Counted from the first letter of the stretch, positions 8,538 to 17,298 are shown. The stretch is DNA of 64,000 nt from CAVZTX01 sp963778375 (GCA_963778375.1 CAVZTX010000023.1:1-64000), one strand, 5' to 3'. The notes: generated from the letters alone by a model not told the origin. Translations and numbers: made by a program.

Positions 8538-9203
8538 TTACTTTAAGCTAGCATCCTCTTGCGTGAGCACTTCGTCAATGAGACCGTACTCAACAGACTG
8601 GTTTGCATTGAGGAAGTAGTTACGGTCGGCATCTTGCATGATGCGCTCTAGCGTCTGGCCGGTATGACGTGCGAGGATGTCATAGATGCTGCGGCGCAGG
8701 CGCAGGATTTCACGGGCGGTGATTTCGATGTCAGCCGCCTGTCCTTCCGCACCACCGAGAGGTTGGTGGATGAGTACAGTCGAGTTGGGGAGGGCGAAAC
8801 GCTTGCCCTTTTGACCTGCGGCCAGGAGCACGGCACCCATGCTCATCGCCATTCCTACACACACGGTCGAAACTTCCGGCTTGAGCCACTGCATCGTGTC
8901 GTAGATGGCCAGGCCTGCATAGATTACGCCGCCGGGTGAGTTGATGTACAGGTTAATATCCTTGGTTGCATCCTCGCTCTGGAGGAACAACAACTGCGCT
9001 ACGGTCAGGTTTGCTACGGTGTCATCGATTGGTGTGCCAATGAAGATGATGCGCTCCTTCAACAGGCGCGAATAAATGTCCATATGGCGCTCGCCACGAG
9101 GCGTTTGTTCAATGACTGCGGGAACGTATACGCCGTGAGGCTCCACAATTTCCCGCGTTTCTTTGACCCATTTGGGGTCGTTAGGGTTGAAAATGCTACC
9201 CAT
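8538..9203 (-). CDS. clpP: ATP-dependent Clp protease proteolytic subunit
   Basis: This serine protease forms the double-ring chamber that works with ClpX/ClpC ATPases in the cytoplasm. The catalytic triad is visible: Ser121 in GMAMSMGAVLLAAG, His146 in LIHQP, Asp193 in DADRNYF. INSPGGVIYAGLAIYD is also conserved. At 221 residues it has about 25 extra N-terminal residues compared with typical ClpP, which may be a propeptide or an extended axial loop. AAAGGAG lies seven bases before the ATG. No clpX gene is adjacent. Confidence 0.96.
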   Translation of the reverse strand: MGSIFNPNDPKWVKETREIVEPHGVYVPAVIEQTPRGERHMDIYSRLLKERIIFIGTPIDDTVANLTVAQLLFLQSEDATKDINLYINSPGGVIYAGLAIYDTMQWLKPEVSTVCVGMAMSMGAVLLAAGQKGKRFALPNSTVLIHQPLGGAEGQAADIEITAREILRLRRSIYDILARHTGQTLERIMQDADRNYFLNANQSVEYGLIDEVLTQEDASLK

Positions 9204-9358
9204 CTTTGCTCCTTTAATATCCGAAACGATCTGTCTCTCTTTCCATTTTACTTTGGGTGAGAGACATTATCGGCAAAAACTAAATGTGCAGAGGAATCCC
9301 GCAAATGCGGAATGTGTACCGTTATGATAGCACCTGTGGGATTCAAACGCAAGAAGAC

Positions 9359-10918
9359 TTAATCTCTTCTTGGGTTGTGTGGCCGGTAGTCCTGGGCACG
9401 GTCGAAGGTAAGCTCGGTGACAAAGCTTTTGTCCATGAGACGCGAGCGGATACGTTCGTCGACGGCTTGCAGGCGGATGTTGTTGGTTGTGATTACGGTT
9501 GGGAAGCGCGAGTTGTAGCGATAATTGAGCAATTGGAAGAGTTTTTCACAGGCCCAAGGTGAGTTTTGCTCGGAACCCAGGTCGTCGAGGATCAGTAGTT
9601 CCGCTTCACGCATGGTGGAGAACAGTTGGTCGTAGACGACGGTTGAATTGGGTGCAAAGGTAGCGCGGAGGTGATCGAGCAGTTCGGGGACGACAGCAAA
9701 AAGGACAAGCGAGCCACGCGCAAGATGTTGATTGGCGATGGCGGCTGCCAGATGCGTCTTGCCACAGCCGTTTTTGCCAATGAAGACAAGCCATCCATCA
9801 GGATTCTGGGCATATTGAAACGCTACTTGATACGCTTCCTGTACTCCAGGAACGTGGGGATTAAAGTTCTTGAAGCTCTTATCGCGAAATGCGTCAAGAT
9901 TAGACATTTCGCGCAATTGTCGCCGCCGTTTTTCTTTGCGCTCAGCTTCTTTGCATTCGCAGGGAACGGGTTTGCCAAAATTTGGATGCCCATAGGGAAC
10001 ATCGACACGCAGGTAGCCTGCACCTTTACAAATCGGACAGTTGCCGGGGGATATGGCTGGCAAACTTGCCGGTACCTGCAAAGCTGTTGGTTCGGACACA
10101 ACGAGTTGGCGCATGGGCATAGGCTGCGTGAAAGTATTGTCTTGTGGAAGCTCCTGGTTCATGCGTGCAATCGCTTGTGGCGATAGGGGCTGCGTAAGGG
10201 GATGGGAGGAGCGGCGCACTTCCTGCTGTGGCGCTTGTGGAGATGGCAGATGTGGTAGGTGCGCCTGCACATCTCGTAGATTGCGCGTAAGCAGTGGATT
10301 GCTGGTTCGAGGCACAGGCGCTGCTTTTGGACGAAGGTAGGCCTGCGAGATTTGTCCCTCATCTTCGTCGTTTTCCCAATCACCGTAGCGCATGCCTGCT
10401 GTATCGTCTTCCCATTGATCCTGTTGTACATCGGCCTGGATCGCGGAAGGGTGCATATCCGATGAATAGTAGTCGCTTGCTGTATGGCGCTGGAAGGCCC
10501 GTGGTTCCTCTGTAGAACGCTGCGAATGCTGGTAATGCTGGGCATCAGCAGGGAAGGACCCGTTGCGTAATGGCAAATCTCTTGATGATTGCATTCTCGA
10601 TGGAAGATTTCCTGCTGGCCTGTCCACATCGTGAGTTTGTGGACGTTGACGAGAGTATATGGGGCGCGGATTTGGTGGGATTGGATGTCCCTGCTCGTCA
10701 CGAGTCCTTGGGGGCAGGTTGTGCTGGTTGTATGCCTGGGAGGCATGAGGATTCTGCCCCAGGCGGGCGGTCTGTTCTGGCAAGGGACGGCGTACTGGCA
10801 ATGAAGGCTGCCGCTGTCCTTGTCCCTGTGACGATGTGCCCTGGCCCTCTGGTAGTCGTTGTTCTAAAGGCTGTTGGCGGCGGGTTGCGCGCGCCATAAT
10901 ATCATTCAGGCGTTCCAT
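9359..10918 (-). CDS. DnaC/DnaI-like helicase loader ATPase with long disordered N-terminus
   Basis: The last 220 or so residues are a DnaC/DnaI-type AAA+ ATPase: P-loop GKNGCGKTHLAAAIAN, Walker B ELLILDDLGSE, sensor-1-like VITTNN, and an arginine in RIRSRLMD. Just before it lies a cysteine cluster (CPICKG then CEC), like the zinc site of DnaI-type loaders. The first 290 or so residues are Gln/Pro/Arg-rich and probably disordered, which is unusual for loaders of about 250-310 residues. I chose the ATG at 10918, which overlaps the DnaD-like stop by 13 bases; an ATG at 10972 would add 18 residues. Context (dnaB, DnaD-like) supports a role in loading DnaB. Confidence 0.88.
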   Translation of the reverse strand: MERLNDIMARATRRQQPLEQRLPEGQGTSSQGQGQRQPSLPVRRPLPEQTARLGQNPHASQAYNQHNLPPRTRDEQGHPIPPNPRPIYSRQRPQTHDVDRPAGNLPSRMQSSRDLPLRNGSFPADAQHYQHSQRSTEEPRAFQRHTASDYYSSDMHPSAIQADVQQDQWEDDTAGMRYGDWENDEDEGQISQAYLRPKAAPVPRTSNPLLTRNLRDVQAHLPHLPSPQAPQQEVRRSSHPLTQPLSPQAIARMNQELPQDNTFTQPMPMRQLVVSEPTALQVPASLPAISPGNCPICKGAGYLRVDVPYGHPNFGKPVPCECKEAERKEKRRRQLREMSNLDAFRDKSFKNFNPHVPGVQEAYQVAFQYAQNPDGWLVFIGKNGCGKTHLAAAIANQHLARGSLVLFAVVPELLDHLRATFAPNSTVVYDQLFSTMREAELLILDDLGSEQNSPWACEKLFQLLNYRYNSRFPTVITTNNIRLQAVDERIRSRLMDKSFVTELTFDRAQDYRPHNPRRD

Positions 10919-11646
10919 GATTGCCTGCCTTCCGTTTCCCAGCGCCTTAAAATGGCGCGGATATAACTCCATTTTCGCTTGTTGTGCTGCACAGCCTCGC
11001 GGAACGCGGCTTCAATCCATTCCGCCGGGTACTGATCGGCAGCGTCTTTCAGTTCATCTGCAAGTAGTGGAGAAAGTAAACCGATATTTTGTTCATATAA
11101 GACAAAAATATTTGGACGCTCTACCATGACATGGGCAGTCTCGTATCCTCTTGAGGATAGTTGCCTGCCCGCCGAAACTGGGACTTCATTTTCCTGTTCG
11201 ACCTGTTCTTCCTCAACATTGAGGATACGCACGGGTACCATTTCGCCGCCTTGCAGTTCAGCCACTACTTTGCGACTGCGAGCTGTGTTAAAGAAATACC
11301 AACCGATGATCTCGGTCGAATTGGTCTCTACGCTTACTAGCTTTAAGTGTATCCGCAAAATGGTGCCGCGTGCAACCGCCTGTTCTAATCCTTGCAACAC
11401 ACGTTCTTCCGCCGGTCGTGGATCGCCCCTGCGTTTGAGGCTCTGCAGCAGCACAGCATCGGCCAACAACTCACGGTCGCTGACGCAGCGAGGATTGCCT
11501 TTTTTTTGTGCTAATAGCCAGAAGAGGTGCAGTGTGACTTTTAGTTCGGCTGTGTCCTCGATTTCTGGCAGCAGTTCCGTAAAGAATGCTTCCGGTACTG
11601 GCACGTATGGGTTTTTCCCTGATGGAAATCCGGCAAAGAGTGTCAT
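10906..11646 (-). CDS. DnaD-domain protein, probable primosome component
   Basis: The C-terminal 65 or so residues match the DnaD/DnaB_2 fold: FVLYEQNIGLLSPLLADEL, then YPAEWIEAAFREAVQHNKRK and WSYIRAILRRWETEG. The N-terminal part (PVPEAFFTELLPEIEDTAELKVTLHLF onward) resembles the winged-helix DDBH1 domain of DnaD. DnaD helps remodel origin DNA and recruit helicase in Bacillus. It lies 14 bases after dnaB and overlaps the DnaC-like gene, so the three form a replication-initiation operon. A phage-type origin for such genes is possible, but no phage genes are seen nearby. Confidence 0.85.
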   Translation of the reverse strand: MTLFAGFPSGKNPYVPVPEAFFTELLPEIEDTAELKVTLHLFWLLAQKKGNPRCVSDRELLADAVLLQSLKRRGDPRPAEERVLQGLEQAVARGTILRIHLKLVSVETNSTEIIGWYFFNTARSRKVVAELQGGEMVPVRILNVEEEQVEQENEVPVSAGRQLSSRGYETAHVMVERPNIFVLYEQNIGLLSPLLADELKDAADQYPAEWIEAAFREAVQHNKRKWSYIRAILRRWETEGRQSWNA

Positions 11647-11660
11647 AAAAATATGTCCAA

Positions 11661-12995
11661 TTATTCCGTTGCTGGGTTGAGTTCCAGATCACGAAAACGT
11701 GTCTGGTTTGCTTGAAAATAAAGGCTGATTTCGCCAACCGGTCCGTTACGGTGTTTGGCGACAATGATATCCGCGATATTTTTACGTTCAGATTCAGGGT
11801 TATAGACGTCGTCTCTATAAATAAACATGACGATATCCGAGTCTTGCTCGATCGAGCCCGACTCTCTCAGGTCTGAAAGCTGGGGCACCTTGGATTGACG
11901 ACTCTCTACAGCACGAGATAGTTGTGCTAGAGCAAGAACGGGCACATTGAGTTCACGGGCCAGTCCTTTCAGGCTGCGGCTGATCTCGGAAATCTCCTGG
12001 ACGCGGTTCTCGTTGCGTCTGCCACCAATTGTGGCTTGCATGAGCTGTAGATAGTCGACGATGATCAGGTCGATGCCGTGCTCGGCTTGCAAGCGGCGGG
12101 CTTTGCTGCGCATCTCCATGGTGGAGATACTGGCTGTGTCGTCGAGCCAGATGTTGGCCTCGGAGAGGGTTCCCATGGCGTAGACGATGCGTTCCCACTC
12201 GTCTTCCTCGATCCAACCTGTGCGCAGGCGCTGCTGGTCTATCGAGGCATCCATCGAGAGCAGGCGCTGGGCCAGTTGTTCTTTGCTCATTTCGAGGCTG
12301 AAGACCGCGATGGAATTTTGATATTTGACGGCAGCGTTGTGGGCTAGACTCAGCGCTAAGCTCGACTTACCTATTCCAGGGCGGGCTGCCAACACTATCA
12401 AATCCGACTTTTGGAGTCCACCTGTCATGCGGTCGAGGTCGGTGAAGCCGGTGGGGACGCCGACGATGGTACCGCGACGCTCGTGCAATTGCTCAAGTTT
12501 GTTCATATAGTCGGATAGGATGTCGCGTACGTGGTCGAAGTCGGAGCGGGAATGGTGCTGGCTGATATTGAAAATCAACTGCTCGGCTTTGTCGAGGGCG
12601 ATATCGGCGTCACCTTCTTCGTAGGCGATGGCGGCGATTTGTCCGGCGGCGTGAATGAGACGGCGCAAAATCGAGGTACGTTCGACGATGCGGCCATAGT
12701 ATTCGACGTTTCCGCTTGTGGGTACCTGGTTGATGAGCGAGGTAATGTAGCTGGCTCCTCCTACATCCTCTAGCTTGTTGCGTCGCTCTAGCTCATCGCA
12801 GATGGTGATGAAATCGGCGGGTTCGTGTTCTTCATAGAGCGAGATGATGACTTCGTAGATGGTACGATGGGCATCGCGATAGAAATCCTCGGAGCGCAGA
12901 AAATCTGCTACCTGGACGATAGCCTCCGGGTCAATAATAATGCTGCCAAGTACACCGCACTCAGCTTCGATGTTTTGTGGTAACAGTTTTTCCAC
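11661..12995 (-). CDS. dnaB: Replicative DNA helicase DnaB
   Basis: This hexameric 5'-3' helicase unwinds DNA at the replication fork. The 444 residues include the N-terminal DnaB domain (PQNIEAECGVLGSIIIDPEAI), the linker, and the RecA-like C-terminal ATPase with Walker A AARPGIGKSS (about 204-212), Walker B IDLIIVDYLQLMQ, and VLALAQLSRAVESR. It is the first gene of the dnaB, DnaD-like, DnaC-like operon. Its upstream region, 240 bases away, carries the DnaA-box cluster. The length is normal and no intein is seen. Confidence 0.97.
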   Translation of the reverse strand: MEKLLPQNIEAECGVLGSIIIDPEAIVQVADFLRSEDFYRDAHRTIYEVIISLYEEHEPADFITICDELERRNKLEDVGGASYITSLINQVPTSGNVEYYGRIVERTSILRRLIHAAGQIAAIAYEEGDADIALDKAEQLIFNISQHHSRSDFDHVRDILSDYMNKLEQLHERRGTIVGVPTGFTDLDRMTGGLQKSDLIVLAARPGIGKSSLALSLAHNAAVKYQNSIAVFSLEMSKEQLAQRLLSMDASIDQQRLRTGWIEEDEWERIVYAMGTLSEANIWLDDTASISTMEMRSKARRLQAEHGIDLIIVDYLQLMQATIGGRRNENRVQEISEISRSLKGLARELNVPVLALAQLSRAVESRQSKVPQLSDLRESGSIEQDSDIVMFIYRDDVYNPESERKNIADIIVAKHRNGPVGEISLYFQANQTRFRDLELNPATE

Positions 12996-13237
12996 AGCCC
13001 TGGCTCCAGCGTTTTATAGTAATGGCGTTGAGAAGTGAGATGTGCCCTTTCTTGTTTGCCCTTGGATAGAAGTTCTCCCTATGGCGGATTATAGCACATT
13101 CGTTCGATGATGTGTGCTTCCATAGAAGTGTTTATAGGATTTCTAGGCAAAAGATGTCTGCTCTCCCAAATCTTGTGCGCCTTACCAGTGTAGCGAATCT
13201 TGCTGCTGAAATCAATGAGCAAGCAAGGGGCATGCTT

Positions 13238-13392
13238 TGTGGATATGTGGATATGTCTCTTGCAAGTTTGTGCTGCTACACGCATGGACATCAATATGAG
13301 CATGACATAATATGGATTTATCCCCGAATTATCCACCGTACAGGTAGAGTTATCCCTGTTTATCCACGACTTTATCCACATACTTATCCACG
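13238..13392. promoter_or_regulatory. Cluster of DnaA-box-like 9-mers (candidate oriC or DnaA-controlled region)
   Basis: Six plus-oriented 9-mers: TTATCCCCG (13318), TTATCCACC (13329), TTATCCCTG (13350), TTATCCACG (13360), TTATCCACA (13372, perfect consensus TTATNCACA) and TTATCCACG (13384). Two abutting minus-oriented boxes appear as TGTGGATAT at 13238 and 13246. The region is non-coding and lies between dnaB (leftward) and rightward genes. The density is far above chance. Whether it is the origin, a DnaA-titration site or a promoter control region for dnaB cannot be decided from this window. Confidence 0.75.
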
Positions 13393-13412
13393 TGGGAGAG
13401 TTTCGGTGAGAG

Positions 13413-13697
13413 ATGCAAAAGGGGGGGCAACGTAGCCAGGGCAGGAGCAAGCCAATGGGGGTAAACCCGCGCCCCTATGATATACGAGGGGAAGAGCGTG
13501 GAGGTGATCTAGTTGAGATGGAGGCGAATAGTTTTGCCGCAGAGTTGTTGCTGCCAGTGTGTTTGCTTGAGCGCGATTTGAAGGGGCATGTGCTTGATTA
13601 CGAGGATGATATGCTGCGTCAGCTTGCCGATCGGTACCAGATTAGCTTGAAGGTAATGATTTTTCGACTTAGCGGCATGGGGCTTATCGCTCTGTAG
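13413..13697 (+). pseudogene. ImmA/IrrE-type peptidase remnant (C-terminal part only)
   Basis: A 94-codon frame contains EMEANSFAAELLLPVCLLERD, then YEDDMLRQLADRYQISLKVM and FRLSGMGLIAL. This is the characteristic C-terminal half of the ImmA/IrrE (DUF955) family. The HExxH zinc site that should lie upstream is missing; the DnaA-box cluster occupies that position. The N-terminal part of the frame (GGQRSQGRSKPMGVNPRP) looks like read-through of intergenic repeat. I read it as a truncated relic. Confidence 0.6.
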
Positions 13698-13735
13698 CAA
13701 GATGAGAAACAAGAACCATGAATGAGATTAAGGGC

Positions 13736-13764
13736 TTGACCCAACGAGGCAAGAGGATTATTAT
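13736..13764 (+). promoter_or_regulatory. Sigma-70-type promoter for cyclophilin operon
   Basis: TTGACC (13736-13741), a 17-base spacer, and TATTAT (13759-13764). Transcription would start near 13771, about 127 bases before the first cyclophilin ATG. Confidence 0.6.
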
Positions 13765-13897
13765 AACAGCCAGAAATCGTAAGGTTCATAGTGGCTGCCC
13801 ACCGTATCATAGATAGATAATCGTCTTTGGCTGGGCTAGGCGTCTCATGGACGCGACATGCCGAAAGTAGATCAAGAAGGAGTATTGTCAGAACCCC

Positions 13898-14749
13898 ATG
13901 CCAAAAGATACGAAACGTGCCGCCACGAAACGGGCGGCCAAAATTGCGAAGGCCCATGCCACACAGTTGCCAAAGTTTGAGGTCAAAGAGCCACCACGTC
14001 GTACGCCCGGCTACAGGCCCCCCAGCCGTGGTGTAGCCCGCTATCCCTGGGCATCGATCATTTTAACTGTGCTCATTATTGGGTTGGGCATTTTTACCTT
14101 CTATTATTATCATCTGGGGCCTTTTGCCCGGCCAGTAGTTACAAAGCCTACGGCGGCGGTGTCGCCTTGCCTAAAGATTGTTAGCCAATTAACTGATACG
14201 TCGGCTGCTCCAACTGCCGCCCAGATTAGCAAGATTACGCATACGTACTCTCAAGCTCCGGCTATGACGATCAACACCAATAAACTTTACTGTGCCGGTA
14301 TCAATACCAATCGTGGCTTGATTGTCTTGCAGCTTGATCCGAAGCTCGCGCCGGTGACGGTGAATAACTTTGTGTTTCTGGCACAGCATCAATTCTATGA
14401 TGGGTTAGTCTTCCACCGGGTTGTGCCTGGTTTTATCATTCAGACGGGTGATCCTAAAGGGAATGGCACAGGTGGGCCAGGGTATAAGTTCAACGATGAG
14501 CCGGTGAAGGGCGCTTATACTGCCGGCTGCGTGGCAATGGCCAATTCTGGTGTCAATACGAATGGGAGCCAATTCTTCATTTGTACGGCAGATGATACGG
14601 CGAAGCTGCAAAAGTCGTATAATCTATTTGGACAGGTTGTACAGGGTCTGAATGTGGCACAGAAAATTCAAGGCCCTGGCGATGATGCGTCTTCGAAGAA
14701 CATTAAGCCGGATGTCATAGATCACCTGATTGTGGTCCAGGCACCATAG
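13898..14749 (+). CDS. Membrane-anchored cyclophilin-type peptidyl-prolyl isomerase
   Basis: It catalyses cis-trans isomerisation of X-Pro bonds. The 283 residues comprise a basic N-terminal tail of about 50, one membrane segment (WASIILTVLIIGLGIFTFYYY, about 51-71), a spacer, then a cyclophilin domain from about residue 120. The domain has FHRVVPGFIIQTGDPKGNG, YKFNDEP, GCVAMANSG and NGSQFFICTAD. The basic N-terminus predicts an extracytoplasmic catalytic domain, so it may fold exported proteins. The SD (AAGGAG) is about 15 bases from the ATG, a long spacing. It is followed after 16 bases by a second cyclophilin. Confidence 0.92.
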   Translation: MPKDTKRAATKRAAKIAKAHATQLPKFEVKEPPRRTPGYRPPSRGVARYPWASIILTVLIIGLGIFTFYYYHLGPFARPVVTKPTAAVSPCLKIVSQLTDTSAAPTAAQISKITHTYSQAPAMTINTNKLYCAGINTNRGLIVLQLDPKLAPVTVNNFVFLAQHQFYDGLVFHRVVPGFIIQTGDPKGNGTGGPGYKFNDEPVKGAYTAGCVAMANSGVNTNGSQFFICTADDTAKLQKSYNLFGQVVQGLNVAQKIQGPGDDASSKNIKPDVIDHLIVVQAP

Positions 14750-14765
14750 TAGAAAGGACATTTTC

Positions 14766-15239
14766 ATGCCAGCGAAGCGCTATAGTGCGCCTCCAGCGAT
14801 GCAGATTGAGACGAATCGAACCTATCAAGCGACAATTCGCACTAATAAGGGTGATATACACCTGCAACTGAACCCTGCGGAAGCGCCAATGACGGTGAAT
14901 AACTTTGTGGCGTTGGCGCGTGATGGCTACTACGATGGAGTGACGTTTCATCGCGTTGTGCCTGGTTTCGTCATTCAGGGTGGCGATCCTACGGGAACCG
15001 GCGCGGGTGGTCCAGGCTATAAGTTCCAGGATGAGCCGGTAAAACGTCGATATAAGGCCGGTACGGTGGCGATGGCGAATGCTGGGCCGAACACGAACGG
15101 CAGCCAGTTTTTCATTTGTCTTGAGGATCAGCCCGGTCTTCCGCCTAACTACACTATTTTCGGGGATACGACTTCTGGAATGGATGTGGTGCGCAACATT
15201 CGGGTTGGGGATGTGATTTCGACGATTACTATCGAGTAG
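14766..15239 (+). CDS. Cytoplasmic cyclophilin-type peptidyl-prolyl isomerase
   Basis: This 157-residue single-domain cyclophilin has FHRVVPGFVIQGGDPTGTG, YKFQDEP, GTVAMANAGPNTNGSQFFI and the C-terminal VVRNIRVGDVI. I chose the ATG at 14766 because GAAAGGA lies eight bases before it; a start at 14730 has no such site. It lacks signal peptide and membrane segments. It is clearly paralogous to the anchored cyclophilin just upstream and shares its promoter, giving one inside and one outside enzyme from a single transcript. Confidence 0.94.
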   Translation: MPAKRYSAPPAMQIETNRTYQATIRTNKGDIHLQLNPAEAPMTVNNFVALARDGYYDGVTFHRVVPGFVIQGGDPTGTGAGGPGYKFQDEPVKRRYKAGTVAMANAGPNTNGSQFFICLEDQPGLPPNYTIFGDTTSGMDVVRNIRVGDVISTITIE

Positions 15240-15265
15240 AGTTTGTTGTAACATAGCTATGGCGG

Positions 15266-15300
15266 GACAGGGTGCGAGTAATTGCGCCCTGTTTCTTTTC
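15266..15300 (+). terminator. Rho-independent terminator after cyclophilin pair
   Basis: ACAGGGTGCG pairs with TGCGCCCTGT across a short loop, followed by TTCTTTTC. It ends the two-gene cyclophilin transcript. Confidence 0.8.
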
Positions 15301-15394
15301 AAAGTGGAGAGGGCATTTCATAATGTAGATCGTGATGGCTCTATGTGGATGAAGCGGCAAAATGTCACGAGATAGTGAGGGTGTAGTGCTATAG

Positions 15395-15414
15395 TTCTCC
15401 GATAATTCGGAGAA
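15395..15414. promoter_or_regulatory. 20-bp perfect palindrome upstream of acyl-CoA ligase
   Basis: TTCTCCGATAATTCGGAGAA is fully symmetric. It lies 90 bases before the acyl-CoA ligase start and far from any stop codon. It may be an operator (TetR or FadR type sites look like this) or a short leader hairpin. Confidence 0.5.
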
Positions 15415-15503
15415 GTTTCGTTCAAGAGGGGCCGGAAGTACCAGCAGGCCCGGTGTTAGCGAGCTCAGTTGGAGTCAAATCGTGATGAGAAAAGGAGAAG
15501 ACC

Positions 15504-17222
15504 ATGACAACAACGCAAGTAAGCCCGTCTGTTGCACCTGTTGACCAGACCGGGCGGCAGTGGAGCTACACGAGTGGCACGAGTGAGACACCTTTACTTG
15601 GTCTTACGATTGGAGACCAGTTCGATCAAACAGTCGAAAAATATCCAGACCATCCTGCTTTGATTTCCCGGCACCAACAGATACACTTAACTTACCGGCA
15701 ATTGCAGCAACAAGTAAATCAGTGTGCGAAAGGGCTGATGCACCTGGGGTTCCAAAAAGGTGACCGTATTGGTATCCTCTCCCCTAATCGTGTTGAGTGG
15801 TGTGTTACCCAGTTTGCTACAAGTAAAATAGGTGTCATTCTGGTGAACATCAACCCGGCATACCGACTGCATGAATTGCGGTATGTACTGGAGCAGTCGG
15901 GATGCAGTGCCCTGGTCATCGCTCCTCAGTTCAAGTCCTCCAACTACACAGACATGCTCTATGAACTGGCTCGCGAATTAAAAGACAGCGAGCCAGGCAA
16001 GCTCCAGTCCGCAGAACTGCCCGACCTGAAAATAGTCATCCGCCTTAGCTCAGAGAAAATGCCAGGGATGTTGAGCTGGGATGAACTGATGGCAATGGGT
16101 GACTTGATCTCCGACGAGCAATTGAGCGAGAAGCAGCAAGAGCAGGAGTTCGATGATCCAATCAATATCCAGTATACAAGCGGTACAACTGGTTTCCCTA
16201 AGGGGGCAACGCTCAGTCACCATAACATCCTGAACAATGGCTATTACGTGGCCCATCTCCAAAACTTCACTCAAGAAGATAAATTGTGTATCCCCGTCCC
16301 ACTTTATCACTGCTTTGGCATGGTAATGGGCAATCTTGGCTGTGTCAGTCATGGAGCGACGATGGTCTACCCGTCGGAGGGTTTTGAGCCACTGGCGGTT
16401 CTACAGACGGTACAGGAAGAGAAATGTACCGCGCTCTATGGCGTTCCCACTATGTTTATAGCCGAGCTTGATCACCCTGACTTCAACAAGTTCGACCTGT
16501 CTAGCCTGCGCACAGGTGTTATGGCAGGTGCGCCTTGCCCAGCGTCAGTGATGAAGAAGGTGATCGAGCTGATGCATATGAGTGAGGTAGAGATCTGTTA
16601 CGGTATGACGGAGACCAGTCCAGTTTCAACACAGACTCGCATCGATGCGCCTCTGGAGAAGCGAGTCGGTACTGTTGGCCTCATTCACCCACACCTGGAA
16701 ATCAAGATCGTTGACCCGGAGACGAGCAAAGTTGTTCCCGTGGGCAAGGCTGGTGAGCTGTGCACACGTGGCTATAGTGTGATGTTGGGCTACTGGAACA
16801 ATCCAGGGGCGACCGCTGAGGCTATTGATCAGGCACGCTGGATGCACACGGGCGATCTCGCAACGATGGATCGAGAGGGCTACATCGATATCGTTGGACG
16901 TATTAAAGATATGATCATTCGAGGTGGCGAGAACGTCTATCCACGTGAGGTCGAGGAGTTCCTGTATACGCATCCCAAGATTATTGATGTGCAGGTCATT
17001 GGTGTGCCTGACGAGAAGTATGGGGAAGAGATTATGGCCTGGATCAAGGTTAAGTCGGGTGAGCAGGTGACCGAAGAGGAGATTAAGGCCTACTGCCAAG
17101 GACAGATCGCGCACTATAAGATACCACGCTACGTAAAGTTCGTGGATGCCTTTCCAATGACCGTCACAGGCAAAATCCAGAAATTCCTGATGCGCAAGCA
17201 AGCGGTTGAGGAAGATCTGTAA
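15504..17222 (+). CDS. AMP-binding acyl-CoA synthetase (medium/long-chain type)
   Basis: It activates a fatty or other carboxylic acid to acyl-AMP and then acyl-CoA. The 572 residues are typical of the ACSF2/FadD-like family. Motifs: YTSGTTGFPKGATLSHHN (AMP-binding), CYGMTETSPVS, HTGDLATMDREGYIDIVGR, KDMIIRGGENVYPREVEE, and the acyl-transfer lysine in TVTGKIQKF. AAAAGGAGAAGA precedes the ATG. It is monocistronic, between two terminator-like hairpins, with the palindrome at 15395 as possible operator. Chain-length preference is not deducible. Confidence 0.93.
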   Translation: MTTTQVSPSVAPVDQTGRQWSYTSGTSETPLLGLTIGDQFDQTVEKYPDHPALISRHQQIHLTYRQLQQQVNQCAKGLMHLGFQKGDRIGILSPNRVEWCVTQFATSKIGVILVNINPAYRLHELRYVLEQSGCSALVIAPQFKSSNYTDMLYELARELKDSEPGKLQSAELPDLKIVIRLSSEKMPGMLSWDELMAMGDLISDEQLSEKQQEQEFDDPINIQYTSGTTGFPKGATLSHHNILNNGYYVAHLQNFTQEDKLCIPVPLYHCFGMVMGNLGCVSHGATMVYPSEGFEPLAVLQTVQEEKCTALYGVPTMFIAELDHPDFNKFDLSSLRTGVMAGAPCPASVMKKVIELMHMSEVEICYGMTETSPVSTQTRIDAPLEKRVGTVGLIHPHLEIKIVDPETSKVVPVGKAGELCTRGYSVMLGYWNNPGATAEAIDQARWMHTGDLATMDREGYIDIVGRIKDMIIRGGENVYPREVEEFLYTHPKIIDVQVIGVPDEKYGEEIMAWIKVKSGEQVTEEEIKAYCQGQIAHYKIPRYVKFVDAFPMTVTGKIQKFLMRKQAVEEDL

Positions 17223-17254
17223 CTTCTCGCCTGTCTCCATTGTGCTTCTCGCAA

Positions 17255-17298
17255 GCCCTCTACACTACTTTCAACCCATTGAGAGTGGGGTAGAGGGT
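17255..17298 (+). terminator. Probable terminator after acyl-CoA ligase
   Basis: CCCTCTAC (17256-17263) pairs with GTAGAGGG (17290-17297), with additional inner CACT/AGTG pairing, followed by a short TTT. The T tract is weak. Confidence 0.5.

Noticed and set aside
9299..9310. Terminator after the DnaC-like gene (CCGCAAATGCGG)
   Set aside because: The stem is short and no T tract follows.
9359..12995. Prophage replication module
   Set aside because: DnaC-like and DnaD-like genes occur in phages, but no integrase, capsid or tail gene is nearby and DnaB looks like the housekeeping type.
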